From assembly GCA_037976565.1 (NCBI GenBank), contig CP137669.1, forward strand, positions 39,706,912-39,770,911: a DNA stretch of 64,000 nt, in the 5' to 3' direction. The notes beneath the pieces were generated by a model. The model was not told where the DNA came from, ran no database searches, and saw nothing but the letters and a program-made list of their open reading frames with translations. A program made the position numbers and the translations under genes. The stretch comes from Mesocentrotus franciscanus. Lineage: Eukaryota > Echinodermata > Echinoidea > Camarodonta > Strongylocentrotidae. Every line of letters begins with the position of its first letter. The first letter of the stretch is position 1. Below are positions 34,616 through 46,829 of the stretch, piece by piece.

Positions 34616-35149
34616 TATAGAGATATCGACTACTATGAGAGGACTGGCTGTTTTTATACGCTCAAGGGAAAGTTGAATCCCCTGCCAACACCCCGAGGCG
34701 CGCCTGGGTGGGGGGCGCGCCGAGGGGTGATGGCAGGGGATTCAACTTTCCCACGAGCCAGTATAGAAACAGCCAGTCCTCGAGTATTAAAGCAGTCGAT
34801 ATGACTGTTATATGCCGATCGTACAAATTAAAACAAAAATCTACCAAGAATTCTTACCTTAGCCTTTTAGTGAGTAAAGATTGGTTAAAATATCACCGAA
34901 GATCTGAGACACTGTCTGTTAATCTTTGCTAGCAAAATGACTGAAAGTTTCAATCATTTGGGAATCGCAGAAAAAAAACACTGAATGGTGTCCGCGCTCG
35001 CACAAAGAAATTTTAACACGTAAACCAATGGGGATCGCAGGAGGATGAGGGTACAAATTAATGGATATTCCCTGTGAGTGGGGCATGGCTTAAAATCACG
35101 ACTCCAATTTCAACCAATCAGATGGCTAGATTTGTAAAGTGAGGTATAT
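34616..35149 (-). mobile_element. Element X copy 2 (inverted), with GC-rich palindrome
   Basis: This is copy 1 in reverse orientation: GATATCGACT at the left end, GGCTAGATTTGTAAAGTGAG at the right end. It differs by carrying a fully developed palindrome near its left end (34635-34785). Copies 1 and 3 have shorter or degraded versions. Confidence 0.85.
34635..34785. repeat. Long GC-rich inverted repeat (cruciform candidate)
   Basis: Arms of about 70 bp run from GAGGACTGGCTGTTT through GTTGAATCCCCTGCC to the CpG-rich GGCGCGCC near 34697. They are mirrored by GGCGCGCCGAGGGG and GGGGATTCAACTTTCC to AACAGCCAGTCCTC. The spacer is about 9 bp (TGGGTGGGG). The near-identical proteins read from both strands here are a consequence of the palindrome. 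Confidence 0.9.
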
Positions 35150-35244
35150 AATTCTTACTATCTCACCTCAGATAAAGTGCCATTTACCTGCCGAGTACAC
35201 CCATAAATGATCTTAAATGCATTCTTCCATGATATAGTATTATT
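35150..35244 (+). repeat. Satellite unit between element X copies 2 and 3
   Basis: CACCTCAGATAAAGTGCCAT followed by the standard unit, here with GCCGAGTACACCC. Confidence 0.85.
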
Positions 35245-35795
35245 ATATACCTCTCTTTAGAAATCTAGCCATGTGATTGGTCGAAATTGGAGTCGTGATT
35301 TCAGCCTTGCCCGCCTACCAGTCAATAGTCTTTTAAAGAATGACCGCATTCCCGCCTACCAGTCAATAGTCTTTAAAAAAATGACCACATGCCCCAGTTA
35401 ACTGGCCGCATAAATAAATTTTGGCGAGATCCCCTTTGGTTTACGTGTAAAACATTTCTATGTGCGAGCGCGGATACCATACAGTGCTTTTTGTCTGCGA
35501 TTCCCAAATGATTGAAACTTTCAGTCATCTTTCCAGCGAAGATTAACAGACAGTGTCTCAGATTTTCTGTGATGTTTTAACCAATCTTTACTCAAGAAAA
35601 GGATAAGGTAAGAATTCTTGGCAGATTTTGGGGGGAATTCGGTATATAAAAAATATATCGACTGCTTTAATATTCGAGGCCTAGCTGTTTCTATACTGGC
35701 TCACGGGGACCGCCCAGGCACGCCTCGGGTCATGGCAGGATGCAATGTCCCCTTGAGCCTATAAAAACAGCTAGGCCTCTCAAAGCTGTCGATAT
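35245..35795 (+). mobile_element. Element X copy 3 (forward)
   Basis: Same order of blocks as copy 1, with an extra local duplication: CCCGCCTACCAGTCAATAGT occurs at about 35307 and again near 35351. Its central palindrome is degraded (GGACCGCCCAGGCACGCCTC). It ends GCTGTCGATATC. Confidence 0.85.
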
Positions 35796-36222
35796 CATCT
35801 CAGATAAAGTGCCATTTACCTGCCCAGTACACCCATAAATGATCTTAAATACATTCTTCCATGATATATTTCTTATTATATCATCACAGATGTGCTATTT
35901 ACCTGCCCAGTACACCCTTATATGATCTAAAATACATTCTTCCATGATATAGTTCTTACTATATCATCACAGTTAAAGCACTATTTACCTGCCAAGCACA
36001 CCTTATATTGGTCTAAAATATATCCTCTGTAATATATTTCTTACCATGTGATTACAGTTAAAGTGGTATTTACCTGCCTAGCACACAATTAATTGATTTA
36101 AAATATATTCTCCTATAATATATTTCTTACCATTTGATCACAATTCAAGTGCTATTTACCTGCCCAGCACACCCTTAATTGTTCAATAATACAAGCTCCC
36201 ATGATATAGTTCTTAGTATGGC
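35796..36222 (+). repeat. 85-bp satellite, five tandem units
   Basis: The word ATTTACCTGCC recurs at about 35814, 35897, 35983, 36068 and 36154, a period of 83-86 bp. Each unit contains CAGYACACC and TCCATGATATAGTTCTTA or a diverged form. Divergence increases toward the right end. Confidence 0.9.
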
Positions 36223-38790
36223 ACGGCAGGTAGGAAATGGCCTAGATGGACGGATCATTATGTTGTGACGAGCTCCTAATCTAGCCTTGACATTCCACGC
36301 TGCTGTATTACTTCACGCCTCAGCGATCACGCCAATTGCTGATCAATAGAATAGTTGGATTGATACCTGGTGCTCTTATCAAGGCATTTAATCATATTGC
36401 CTTCATTCTCCTATCTCACCGATGCTCACCATAATATATACTTCCTTTGGAAAGCTCTAGCTATAATGGCATGACTGGAAATGTTCAGCTATAGCATAGT
36501 ATGTGTTTTTATCATATTTTTCAATTTAGATTTACAAATCCCTTTTTTATATATCTTGGTTCTTGGATCTATAATATTTAGAGTCTCATTCATATTACAT
36601 GTCTCTCTCTTTCTTTATTTTCTCTTATCTGTTATCTCTTGATACACTGACATTTTTGCCCCCCCCCCTCTTTAATTTTCCCTTCTTCTTACCTTTGTCT
36701 CACCATTTTTCCCTCCTTTATTTCCTTTTATATTATCTCTTCTTCTGTCTATCTTCCTAGCTTCAGTTTTCCGTTATTCATCTTTCTTAATTAATTAACA
36801 TTGAAAAATGTAACTCCATGGAGGTTAATTTTTCTCTTAAAACATCTCTTAATATATCCAAAAAATCTTATGAGTAATAATTCTTGGAATGAAGGTGGTT
36901 TTACTAGCTTTGAGAGAGACTTTCCTACAATTCTTGTGGTCTACACATTTTGTAGATATTCCCGTGAGAATATGTCTTTAAATTGCCCCCTATGTGCAGC
37001 CACATTACACTCAGATGTTCTTTGCAAACATGCACCTCTTTGGCTCTACTGCTAAATTAATCTGCCGGTTTGAATTTTCTAGAAGAATTGCTTTTCACTT
37101 TGGTGGAGGAATTCTCCTTGCTGTATTTCTAGAAGACAATGTTATCATCAGAGTCAAAATGAAGAAGTCCCAAGGCGATTGCTTATATTATATCTAATAT
37201 GCAAAGACTTTATGAAATAATTATCAATAACATTTGCAATCCAAAATCCATAAAATCCAAATGTCACCTCTCTTTCATATTGGGCTTACCTGAAAGAGTA
37301 AGCTCATTTTTTATTAATTTGGTCAATAGAAGGTTTAGAATTATTATAATCACAAAAGTAGTTTTAAAAGGGCATTATTAGTAAGAAAAGAACAATAACG
37401 CTTTATGTATAAATAAAACAAGCATTATAATTGCTAGATTTAAATCTTACCAAAAAGTTGTCCTTATGTAATAATCATTGGACTTAATAGAATCAATTTG
37501 ACAACTGTTTTCAAGGACATCTAAGTTTATAATACATAATACAGCCTTCTATAATATAATACTTTGTTTTCACTTCTAGCTAAGAAAACAAAAAACTTTT
37601 CATCCTTTTAGTCAGTATTATTAAACCATCAAAGAGATACCTATCTGCATTGTCATTTGTGAAAAAGATTATTGCATCTTCTTTGATGCAGCACCTAAAT
37701 GTATATTTTCTTCTTTTTTATATAATTAATCTCTCCAACAATCGGGGGAACATGGGAAGGGGCCAAACCACATCAAAACAAAAACAAAATTCTCTTTCAA
37801 GCCCTTTCAAGAGAATAAAAGAAACGAGATGCATAAAATATAAGCCAATTATTTTTGAGGGGTGCAGGATAAATGCAAAGGAAACAAGTGCTACAAACAC
37901 AATTGCAACTCGGTAATCATGATCTAATCCAAAACCAGGCGGGTGAGTTGAATATAGAAGTGAGCTAGAGCGAGGGCCCTGCCTAGTTTGCAAACACGAA
38001 CCCTTGTCAGTTGAAGTGCATAACAGAGTGTCTGAACTACAAGACTATGCTGACTGCATGGTCTAGTGCATCCCATTAGGCTCTTTAGCAGCTCCTGTCC
38101 TATTGGACACAGCAAGAGACTGACAGAACTAGGCTCCACTCAAAACTTTATGGAATCGTGTTTACGTATTGAATTAGAGTCTGTGCCGGCAGACTAGGGC
38201 CCTGCCTTGATCAGAGTGGATATGGGCTAGGGAACATTATCATTGCCTGACATTTACGGCTACAGCTGCCACAAGATGCCTAGTCCATTAAGTATTCATG
38301 GCAAAAAATGTTCACTGATTCCAAAAGTCATCCATATTTCATTCCCTGGATAGGATAGAGTCCATCTCTTAAAAACACTATACCAACCCTCCTCTAGAGC
38401 TCACCGAAAGTAACTCTTAAATAGTTAACTATTTATTTTAGCGAAAGATTACTTTACTTAGCAGCAAAAAGACAGATTTGTCCATCACACTGAGGTATAG
38501 TTGTGTGAAGCAAAGATTCACAATGTGCAAGACAATAGTATACAAATAATGAATGCTTATGAGTTCAATAGTGCGAATATTATCATTATTTGTTTTATAT
38601 AACATTTAAGTAGATCTAATACTAGAACGTTAATCTTTCAACAAATTATGCTTTGCTCCTTATATTAATAATAAGATAAATTTGGAGTCGGGCCTTCTCG
38701 ATTACATTCAGATTGCCTTCGCATCAGATGCGCGCTGCTGAGATAATGAAAACAATGGGAGGTACGCAGTCTAAATATAACCAACAAGTG
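36223..38790. other. AT-rich spacer
   Basis: About 2.6 kb with a CT/C-run patch near 36600-36770 but no element or gene I can support. Short frames at 36801-37055, 37650-37916 and 37718-38139 have no recognisable domain. Confidence 0.45.
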
Positions 38791-39144
38791 AAATGCTCTC
38801 GGCGGTCTCGCCTGCATTACGCAATTCGATATGATGAAAAATTGAGGTAGGGACATTATTGATAGGCAGGTTGGCCCATTAGCAGGCCCCCCAAAATGAA
38901 ATCCTCTGAATCTAATCAGCATTTTGAAGTGCATTTTGAAGTGAATATTGACTAAGAATATGCAGACCTGAAATGACATTTGACCTTGACTTTGTCACCT
39001 AAAAGACTAATCACATGATTGGTGATACTTGATAACCCTTATGTTCAAGTTTCATGGAATAGGAATGTATACTTTCAAAATTACGATAAAAATTCAAGAT
39101 CTTAACGTGATGCCACAACATAGTCTAAGTTTGATGACCGGAAA

Positions 39145-39157
39145 TGACCTTTGACCT
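39145..39157 (-). promoter_or_regulatory. Perfect DR1 nuclear-receptor motif (monomer 2)
   Basis: TGACCTTTGACCT, reverse complement AGGTCAAAGGTCA, is the exact DR1 consensus for HNF4, RXR and COUP-TF type receptors. It is embedded in a dispersed repeat, so binding is possible but unproven. Confidence 0.4.
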
Positions 39158-39332
39158 TGACTTAGTGACCTGAAATTCAACTCACATGATTGGGGATACT
39201 TGATATGCCTTTAGTCTAAGTTTCATTGAATAATAACTTATACTTTCAAAATTATAAAAATTCAAAAACTTAACCTCAGGTTAAGTTTTTGATGATGATG
39301 CCACAACATGGTCTAAGTTTGTTGACCTTAAA

Positions 39333-39345
39333 TGACCTTTGACCT
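39333..39345 (-). promoter_or_regulatory. Perfect DR1 nuclear-receptor motif (monomer 3)
   Basis: Identical 13-bp DR1 to that at 39145. Monomer 1 (38974-38986) has a one-base change, TGACATTTGACCT. Confidence 0.4.
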
Positions 39346-39779
39346 TGACTTTGTGACCTGAAATTCTCCTCACATGATTGGGGATACTTGATAACCCTTT
39401 AGTCCAAGTTTCATTGAATAAGAACTTATACTTTCAAAATTATATTAAAAATTTAAAAACTTAACCTTGGTTAAGTTTTTGATGTTGACGCCGCCGCCGC
39501 CGCCTATGTCTCGCTTTTTTCTACGCAGGTGAGACAAAAATGCACGTTGAATACTGAATAGTACAAAAATGCACGCTCGTGCAAAAGTATTATTTATTGA
39601 ATATCATGTGACCAACAATCCTCCATTCAAATGACAAGGATCTACTTAGGTGTTATATAAATACAGATAATTTATTTGAAGAAAAAGTATGCAGAAGTCA
39701 ATGTTAATGATTTCCATTGTACCTGAATGCTATTAATCAACCAGGGGACCGCTAACTTTGATTCCTATCTGAGGAACTT

Positions 39780-39885
39780 GGTAAACATACAATCATACCA
39801 AATACCACAAGCAGGTTGACTCAATTTTGAACCTGGGACTTTATAGTTATGAGACTGATGTGCTACCACAGAGTCAATGTAGTTC
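39780..39885 (-). mobile_element. tRNA-derived SINE head (Met-like)
   Basis: Read on the minus strand, TGACTCTGTGGTAGCACATC resembles a D-arm with box A, CAGTCTCATAACTATAAAG resembles an anticodon arm with CAT, and GGTTCAAAATT is a slightly decayed box B. The 3' end of the tRNA does not pair with the 5' end, so it is a retroposon head and not a tRNA gene. Confidence 0.6.
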
Positions 39886-39889
39886 CATA

Positions 39890-42800
39890 AGATTTTACCA
39901 TGCTAGAAGGATTTGTTCAAACATGCTGAACTTGTCAGAGTACTTCCTGGCATAGCAGTAACACTTCCATGGAATCCAGGAATTCAGAAGCAGAAGTAAT
40001 ACTTTGAAGAATATGATTACAAAATTATTAATTAATATGCAACTGAGCAATATGGCCTTTAAAACTGAAGACAAAGAACACCACTGCAATTATAGAGACG
40101 CCATATTTTAGTGATCTTAGTAGAAGGATGCCCATGCTAGTAACTTCACACAAGGCATTAACGGTTAACCCTTGACAATTATAAGCTGTATGCCCCCTCG
40201 TTGCTCGCCGTAAAAGTGTACTTCAAAGGTTGAGGGAATTTGTATATTTACACATATCTTCTTCGATATTATGAGCTGACGAATATGTACAGTAATTTAT
40301 ATAACAGATTTATCGGTTCATAATAATGCAATCGATATGTGTAGGATGCTGTCTTTGAAAGTATGACAAAAGTAAGAAAAAACTGTAGAGTTACATTTAT
40401 TGCCTCTAAAAATCTTTCCATTTCTGTTTGGATTCTTTTGTTTGTTTGCTGTAACTTCACTATTGCAACACTTGATCATTATACACAATTAAAATGAAGG
40501 TTAATAAAATCTCTTGAAAGAAATTACAGATATGGCCCAGAAAAAACTGTTTGTTTTTTTTTGGGGGGGGAGGGAGAAGGGGACGTGTAAGTTCAATACT
40601 GAACACTGTAATGCACAAATTATAGCTACTAAAAGCTGGATACTGCCTTAGAGATTGCCATTTCACTACTTGGTGGTGAGAAAGTTTTCTGCCCACTCAT
40701 TCCAACACCCATTTAGTAGCAATCTTGTAGAGAACACTACTCCATGCACTTTAAATGAGGTCCTAGAGTTACCCTGTGCAAACAGTGTGGGACTCAAGGA
40801 GTTGGTTGTAGGACCATTAATATTTATGACCATTCCACACTTTGATCCCTGGTTTCACGCACATGTAGCGGGATGCTATCCCACCACCGTACAGAGAAAG
40901 GAAACTTACGCAGGGTGCACGATGTATTCACACGAATTGTGTCGATAACGGGCCGGGATGTGCGTAACAGAGCTAGCAGCAGACGTGCATATAAATATGT
41001 GATTAAGTTTATGCAGTGGTCCACCGTAAAGAGATGAATAACTTATACGGTATGAAAGAGTGAATTTCTATTATTTATCACATATGAGGTAAAAGAGAAA
41101 GGGGGATAAGGAGCTGGAAAATTCCTTTTATCAGGCTGATTTACAATAACATGGCCATTAATAGTAAGAGGTAGATAGGAAAAAAAGATTTCTTCATTTG
41201 GGTCGAAGAAAAGGAACGCCATCCAAAAATGAAGTCTTAAGATAAGAGCAATCTTTCTCTTTTTCTAAAATTAGATCAATATATATATACATATTAAAAA
41301 TACAAATGAAATATTACAATAATCTCATCCATTGATTTTGCCTACTCACAAAAGAGGAAAAGAATAAACACTTTGCAAATCATTATAATTTCATTATCAT
41401 TTTGATAAAGACTAAAGTAAAAGCTACACCTGGAGTTCAATGTTCCTATTTCTATGGATTCTACTTAAATTCCTTTGATCCCCTATGCTCTAATGATTAC
41501 ACAGTCAACTGAAGTGGAGGAATAATTCATTTTCATCCCTGCTTCAAATCTTAATTTCAGATGAAATAGATAAGTGTTAACTATTTGGCAAAAAGCAGAT
41601 ATTTCCTAATGTACACTATTACTAAAGATTGATTTTTCGGATTTTTTCTTGATTACATAGAAAATAGAGACGAAATGAGTAGGAATAGATTGAAAAGCCT
41701 CTGAGGTAGTTTGTCATCCATATATTCCTACTGATATTTTGTTTTTAATACTAAATGTCATTTTCCATTTCAATGAAATCAATTCGATTCCACGCCATTT
41801 AATTGTAGCGTTGTGACTTCTAGTGAATGCATTTAATAGAGCCGAAATGATGAAAGGAATTTTCATGAGCCATTGAGCGATTGTGACATCATGATGCCGA
41901 TGAAAAGAAGAATTGATTTTTCACACATAATACTGCAAGCATCAGGAGGAAAAAGGGAGGAGAAGGTTATATGGTTGGGAAACGATAGACTTAAATCTTC
42001 TACTTCTGATGATTCATTTTCAAACAAATATCTCGACCTTGCAATATAAGAAATATTTCATCATATGAATAAACCTTTAAAGTATTATTTTTGAGTCATG
42101 AGAATGAGAAGATTTACTATTTTACATTTGAATAAATGGAATAGGACAAAATTAGGAAATTATTCAGCATCATTCAGAATTATTCCACATGAATGTGTAT
42201 ACGAGGTAATGTTCTTTGGAATGAATGGAAATAGCTTTTATTTCTGCAAAAGTGAAATCACTGGCAACATTTTAATGCTGAGTTAGTTGCTTAAGGATAA
42301 CAAGTAACAATCTTCATGATGCTTTAATGGCTCTACAATCAAATTGCATGTGCTAAATTTCCTCTTGGACAATATGACTCATCCTAATTACTTGTGCACC
42401 TGTATGTATCATCATACAGCACTATACACTGTATATGATAGGCTGTTAGAAATGATGAATATATTAGTGAATAGTACAATACGCTTCCTGATCCAGTTTG
42501 GGCTTGGTTATAGTATAGCCTTACTGAGTCATCATATATGTATCACAAATAACATATTGTGAGACAAATTTAGAAGTGCTTTTCCACTGTTCATCTTGAT
42601 AAAAAACATCGTTCTATAATATCAATATCACAAATCATGGACCCAACTTGAATTGGTCAAAACTTTCTCAGGTACTGGTCAGCAAAGTCCATATTCAGGG
42701 GAAAACGATCACATACAACATGGGAGCCATTTCTTCTTTCCTTCGATATGTAATGTGCTTTGAATATCATGTAAGGTTATGACTTTGAAAAGGAATTATA

Positions 42801-44480
42801 GTAACCTGCTCAAGCTGTTAATTGAGAAACAAAATCAAGTAAAGGTGAGATAAACAGACTAAACTAGATATCAGTGAATCCTTTAAATTAATATTTTAGG
42901 AATCCGGTATTAAGGCATTTATTTTAAAATAAAGGAGACATAATACTGGAGTCCTGCAATTTTTGTATAAGTTAGATATTATTCCTAAGATGGGCTTTGG
43001 TAAGCATAAAGGGAAGCATAAACGGAATTGCTTTCATAGAATGATGTTTATCTAGTATGTACTCGTAAGCAGAAGTGTTGAACATTACACAGTCACCACC
43101 TTGATAGCAACTAATTCTAAGGTTCAACTTTTCACCCATATCTCCTCTTCCCCCTCCCCCTCCCACTTCACTATCTGTATGTCTCTTCTTCATATCCTGT
43201 GTCGTGATAATGCGTGCTATCGCATGTGTGACCTTTATGGCGACAGCAGCGCAAATTAGTTTGGCTGGGGCTACAATTGTGCCGATGAATTGCAAATTAG
43301 GAGGCTTGCTAGCTAACCCCTATCTCTACATACTATGTCCCAGGCCTTCCTCTTAGCAAAGGCTCTATCATTTCCTGCACTCCCTCCAGAATACATTGGG
43401 ATAAATAAATCATACCAAATGTGTGTAAATGGTTCTATACTCCAAGCAAGATCCTAACTCATTTATTTTGGCTACGGCTAGAATGAAACGGGGCCTTTAT
43501 TACACCACAAAATGAATTATGCATTTTTATTGTCAGGATGAATGATGAATGAACGATTGAGAGTTGAATTCTCGCTCCCCGGGCATGGTGACACCTTCTT
43601 TCATAACCGTATTCTCATAGCTGTCAATAAATATAAAAAACCTTCTCCTTCTGAGAGTTAGAAATACAATAATCCTTTCAAAAGGGAACTATAAAATTAT
43701 AGGGTCAAACATTTTATGGACCATATTCAATTTGTACCAGCACATTTCGTTGACTGGTTTGCTAGTAATCATTAAAAACTTAGATCAAGGCTGCTTTGCT
43801 ATAAAAAGGTTTCACAGCTGCATGTATGTTACATAGTTCATAGTATGGTACAAAAAATATACACCTTCAACATATTTAAGGGAGATGCGGAAATCTTTGC
43901 CACTGTTTAAGAGAATCTTGAAAAGGTGTTTTTTTACATTTTGAAAGGAATATTTCTTTTTATTTCTCTCTTGGATTGTGAAAAAAAATTCCCTGATTTT
44001 TAAAGTTTTTTTAAACATTAATATTTAGTAATAAAGGAACATTAGTAGATTTCATACAACAGTATCAATATCTCTCAATATCACTACAGCTAGAAGAGTT
44101 AATTCAAAGCAATTCCATCACATTGTGACAAACCATTATCATCTCGCTTCCTTTCATACTTTGGGCTGATTTTCAACATCTAATTTTAAGAGTTGAATAG
44201 TAACCTAAACAACATCAATCATGGCCACAAATCTATATAGCCACAACATAAATCATGGCAATATCTATCTGATAGCAGTTGTTCATTATTTCTAAACAAG
44301 TTAATCAAGATCGCAATGTTTATACTAGAACCCGAGTACATGCTACTGCTTGATATCTCATGATCGAGTCCCTTGAATAGGACAGCAAACTGTAGAACAT
44401 GTGGTTGCTTACCTACAAATATATATATATATGCATCCGATTTCACAGCATCCAAAGAGATATAAGCAATGTCTTTCACA
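39890..44480. other. Long AT-rich spacer
   Basis: About 4.6 kb. A G-run (about 40562-40580) and AT runs near 41280 are present. A non-repetitive, GC-richer stretch at 43190-43330 contains CGTGATAATGCGTGC and GCGCAAATTAG. No gene is supported. Confidence 0.45.
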
Positions 44481-44483
44481 TTA

Positions 44484-44577
44484 TATTCATCATCATCATC
44501 ATCATCAACGTTTTCAACAACAACAGCAGCATGACCAAGATGATGATCATAGTCAGTATCATCATCATCATTATTAT
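44484..44577. repeat. (ATC)n trinucleotide clusters
   Basis: Two ATC runs separated by CAACAACAGCAGC. On the minus strand they read as the poly-Asp stretch of a chance frame. Confidence 0.85.
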
Positions 44578-44626
44578 TTATGGTTTGAGACATTTCTAAA
44601 GGTGCCTTATCGATATGTAAGGTTGA

Positions 44627-44764
44627 AGAAATGAATAAAATCTTTATTATTTCTACAGTTACTAAAAAGCAATCATTTGATCAATGAGAACAGTTGTAGA
44701 AATGAATAAAATCTTTATTATTTCTAAAGTTACTAAAAAGCAATCATTTTGATCAATGAGAACT
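44627..44764. repeat. 71-bp tandem duplication
   Basis: Two adjacent copies starting AGAAATGAATAAAATC at 44627 and 44698. They differ by one substitution and one inserted T. Each carries AATAAA, which is probably coincidental. Confidence 0.9.
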
Positions 44765-44769
44765 GAGAC

Positions 44770-45450
44770 ATCTAAAATTCTGAACATTTGCAAATCTCTT
44801 TAGAATGGGGCCAGATTGGAGATTTATGTTTATTTTTTTCTTAATTTCCATGTACATAATCTTTAAATTTCATATATCTAACCAGTATCACTTTTCACAT
44901 CATCAGCATTTCACAAAGAGGGAAGAAATCATACAGTTTATTGCAAGATATTTTTAATTGAATGTTGTCTTACCCCATGAAATTTTTAATTTTTTTTAAA
45001 ACTTCATCATGATTCATACAAATTATTTGAGAATCAACTTTGTAAACATGAACAAAGATTCATGTACATGATACAAATTTCATCATTTTATTGCACTATT
45101 ATTTCATTTTTCATTCATTATTTGATTCCAAGAATTGCATATTGAATCAAAATGGGCTCACGAGTTTTCAAAACAGAACGAAAGAAAAGGAAACCGTGAG
45201 ACTGCATAGATAAAAGCTAATCAATATAAATGCAAAGACAACTCACTAAAGTTGATTTGATGTACACATAGAATGTTGATGGAAAATAACAAAAGTCATA
45301 AATTAATGATGGTTGAGATATGATTGAACAAGCAATGGGCCACTCAAGTCAATCATATGACAACTAATACAAACTGGCCGATGCCTGTGTATATTTACTT
45401 TGCAAAATGCCCTCCATCTTACTTGGTTTCTCCTCACATCTTGGTCTTTT
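44770..45450. other. AT-rich spacer
   Basis: Unique AT-rich DNA up to the (TCC)n array. Confidence 0.5.
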
Positions 45451-45455
45451 TCACT

Positions 45456-45659
45456 CTCCTCCTCCTCCTCCTCCTCCTCCTCCTCCTCCTCCTCCTCCTC
45501 CTCCTCCTCCTCCTCCTCCTCCTCCTCCTCCTCCTCCTCCTCCTCCTCCTCCTCCTCCTCCTCCTCCTCCTCCTCCTCCTCCTCCTCCTCCTCCTCCTCC
45601 TCCTCCTCCTCCTCCTCCTCCTCCTCCTCCTCCTCCTCCTCCTCCTCCTCCTCCTCCTC
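45456..45659. repeat. Pure (TCC)n array, about 68 units
   Basis: About 204 bp of uninterrupted TCC on the plus strand, GGA on the minus. Being pure polypyrimidine/polypurine, it can form triplex (H-DNA) or G-rich structures. Poly-Pro, poly-Ser, poly-Leu, poly-Glu and poly-Arg frames across it are artefacts. Confidence 0.98.
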
Positions 45660-45860
45660 ATCTCCTTCTTCTCCTCCTCCTCCTTCTCCCTCTTCTTCTT
45701 CCCCTCCTTCTTCTTCATCTTCTTCTTCTCCTCCTCCTTCTCCCTCTTCTTCTTCCCCTCCTTCTTCTTCATCTTCTTCTTCTATTTCTTTTTCTTCTTT
45801 TTCTTCTTCTTTTTCTATTTCTTCTTCTTCTCCCTGTTCTTCTACTTCTTCTAACTCTAA
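45660..45860. repeat. Degenerate TTC/TCC tract with 51-bp duplication
   Basis: This continues the pyrimidine tract. A block starting CTCCTCCTCCTTCTCCCTC near 45673 is repeated near 45729 almost exactly, so larger duplications occurred inside the array. Confidence 0.9.
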
Positions 45861-46430
45861 TTTATGAAATTGTTTTTTTTCCTCCAAATTTACCTACATT
45901 TCCATTCCACTGTTTATCACCTTATTCTTGTTAATCACTTGAAATGGCTTTAAAACCTATCAAGAATTTACTCTTTCATTTCATTTGCATACATGTATCA
46001 TATTCTAACTTTCTTTATTGTTCAATAAAATGAAATCATAATTTGCATTTTAGTTTCAGATAGATAATTTATATTAAGAAAAAACAAATAAAGTCTGCTG
46101 ATGATATATTTAATTGATCAAATGAATTATAGACAGTTTAATTCTTCATTTCTGCAGCTCTTAAATGAAAAGGCCTATATTCAAGGAAAGATTTACTGCT
46201 TGAAATTTTGATTGATTTAGAAATAAAATTGTCAATCATTAAAATGTATTCAACATAGAAATGAACCATTTATGCTTAAGTAAATCAGTGTCCTCAAAGA
46301 AAGCACAATACTCAAACAATACCATCAAATTATCTGTAATAATTGTGATTGCAATCCACTTCATTTTTGATTGCCATCCAAAAGATAAAAACAACAAGCA
46401 ACCTTTACATCATCATCGACATTGTCAGTA
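45861..46430. other. AT-rich spacer
   Basis: Unique AT-rich DNA. An acceptor-like ATTTCTGCAG near 46148-46157 has no supported exon. Confidence 0.45.
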
Positions 46431-46432
46431 TT

Positions 46433-46437
46433 ACCAT

Positions 46438-46469
<32 letters not shown>

Positions 46470-46481
46470 TCCTCATCATTT
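46433..46481. repeat. (CAC)n/(ATC)n trinucleotide tract
   Basis: CACCACCACCACC followed by ATCATC units. It explains the poly-His frame. Confidence 0.9.
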
Positions 46482-46800
46482 ACATCCTTATTATTTGCAT
46501 GTCAAAAATCAAGCATAGTGGAAAAGCATACATGCATATGGTGCATGGATGCATACATCCCCAGAGTTTACTGCAATACACAATCAGACATAGAGGCATT
46601 GTGTATATACACAAGCATACAGAATAAATGCCAGTGTAAAGAAGATGTATATTTATACACACAGCATACAAGCTGCAGAGAGAAAAGGAAAAATAAAAGC
46701 CACCAAAAAAGAAAGGCATAAATATATATCATGCAAAGGGCATAGAGGAATGGGAGAGATATAGACAGGAGGGAAACACAAGAAGTAAGAGAGATGGGCA

Positions 46801-46826
46801 AGAGAGAGAGAGAGAGAGAGAGAAAG
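46801..46826. repeat. (GA)n microsatellite
   Basis: About 12 GA units, within a wider purine-rich patch 46741-46840. Confidence 0.9.
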
Positions 46827-46829
46827 GGA

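Larger units (their letters stand above)
38797..39540. mobile_element. Repeat element with three ~180-bp internal monomers
   Basis: The left end carries CTCTCGGCGGTCTCGCCTGC and the right end GTCTCGCTTTTTTCTACGCAGG then GTGAGAC, so the tips resemble each other. The interior repeats a monomer that starts near 38965, 39135 and 39324. Each contains TGACCTTTGACCTTGACTT (or a one-base variant), CACATGATTGGGGATACTTG, and CTAAGTTTCATTGAATA. A GCC trinucleotide run sits at 39487-39503. I remember similar repeats with TGACCTTTGACC from mollusc and echinoderm genomes. There is no ORF. Confidence 0.75.

Noticed and set aside
34607..34932. Overlapping frames on both strands with near-identical proteins
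   Set aside because: This is a direct consequence of the long GC-rich palindrome in element X copy 2.
45303..45934. Long frames on both strands encoding poly-Glu, poly-Leu, poly-Ser, poly-Pro and poly-Arg
   Set aside because: All are translations of the (TCC)n microsatellite in different frames.
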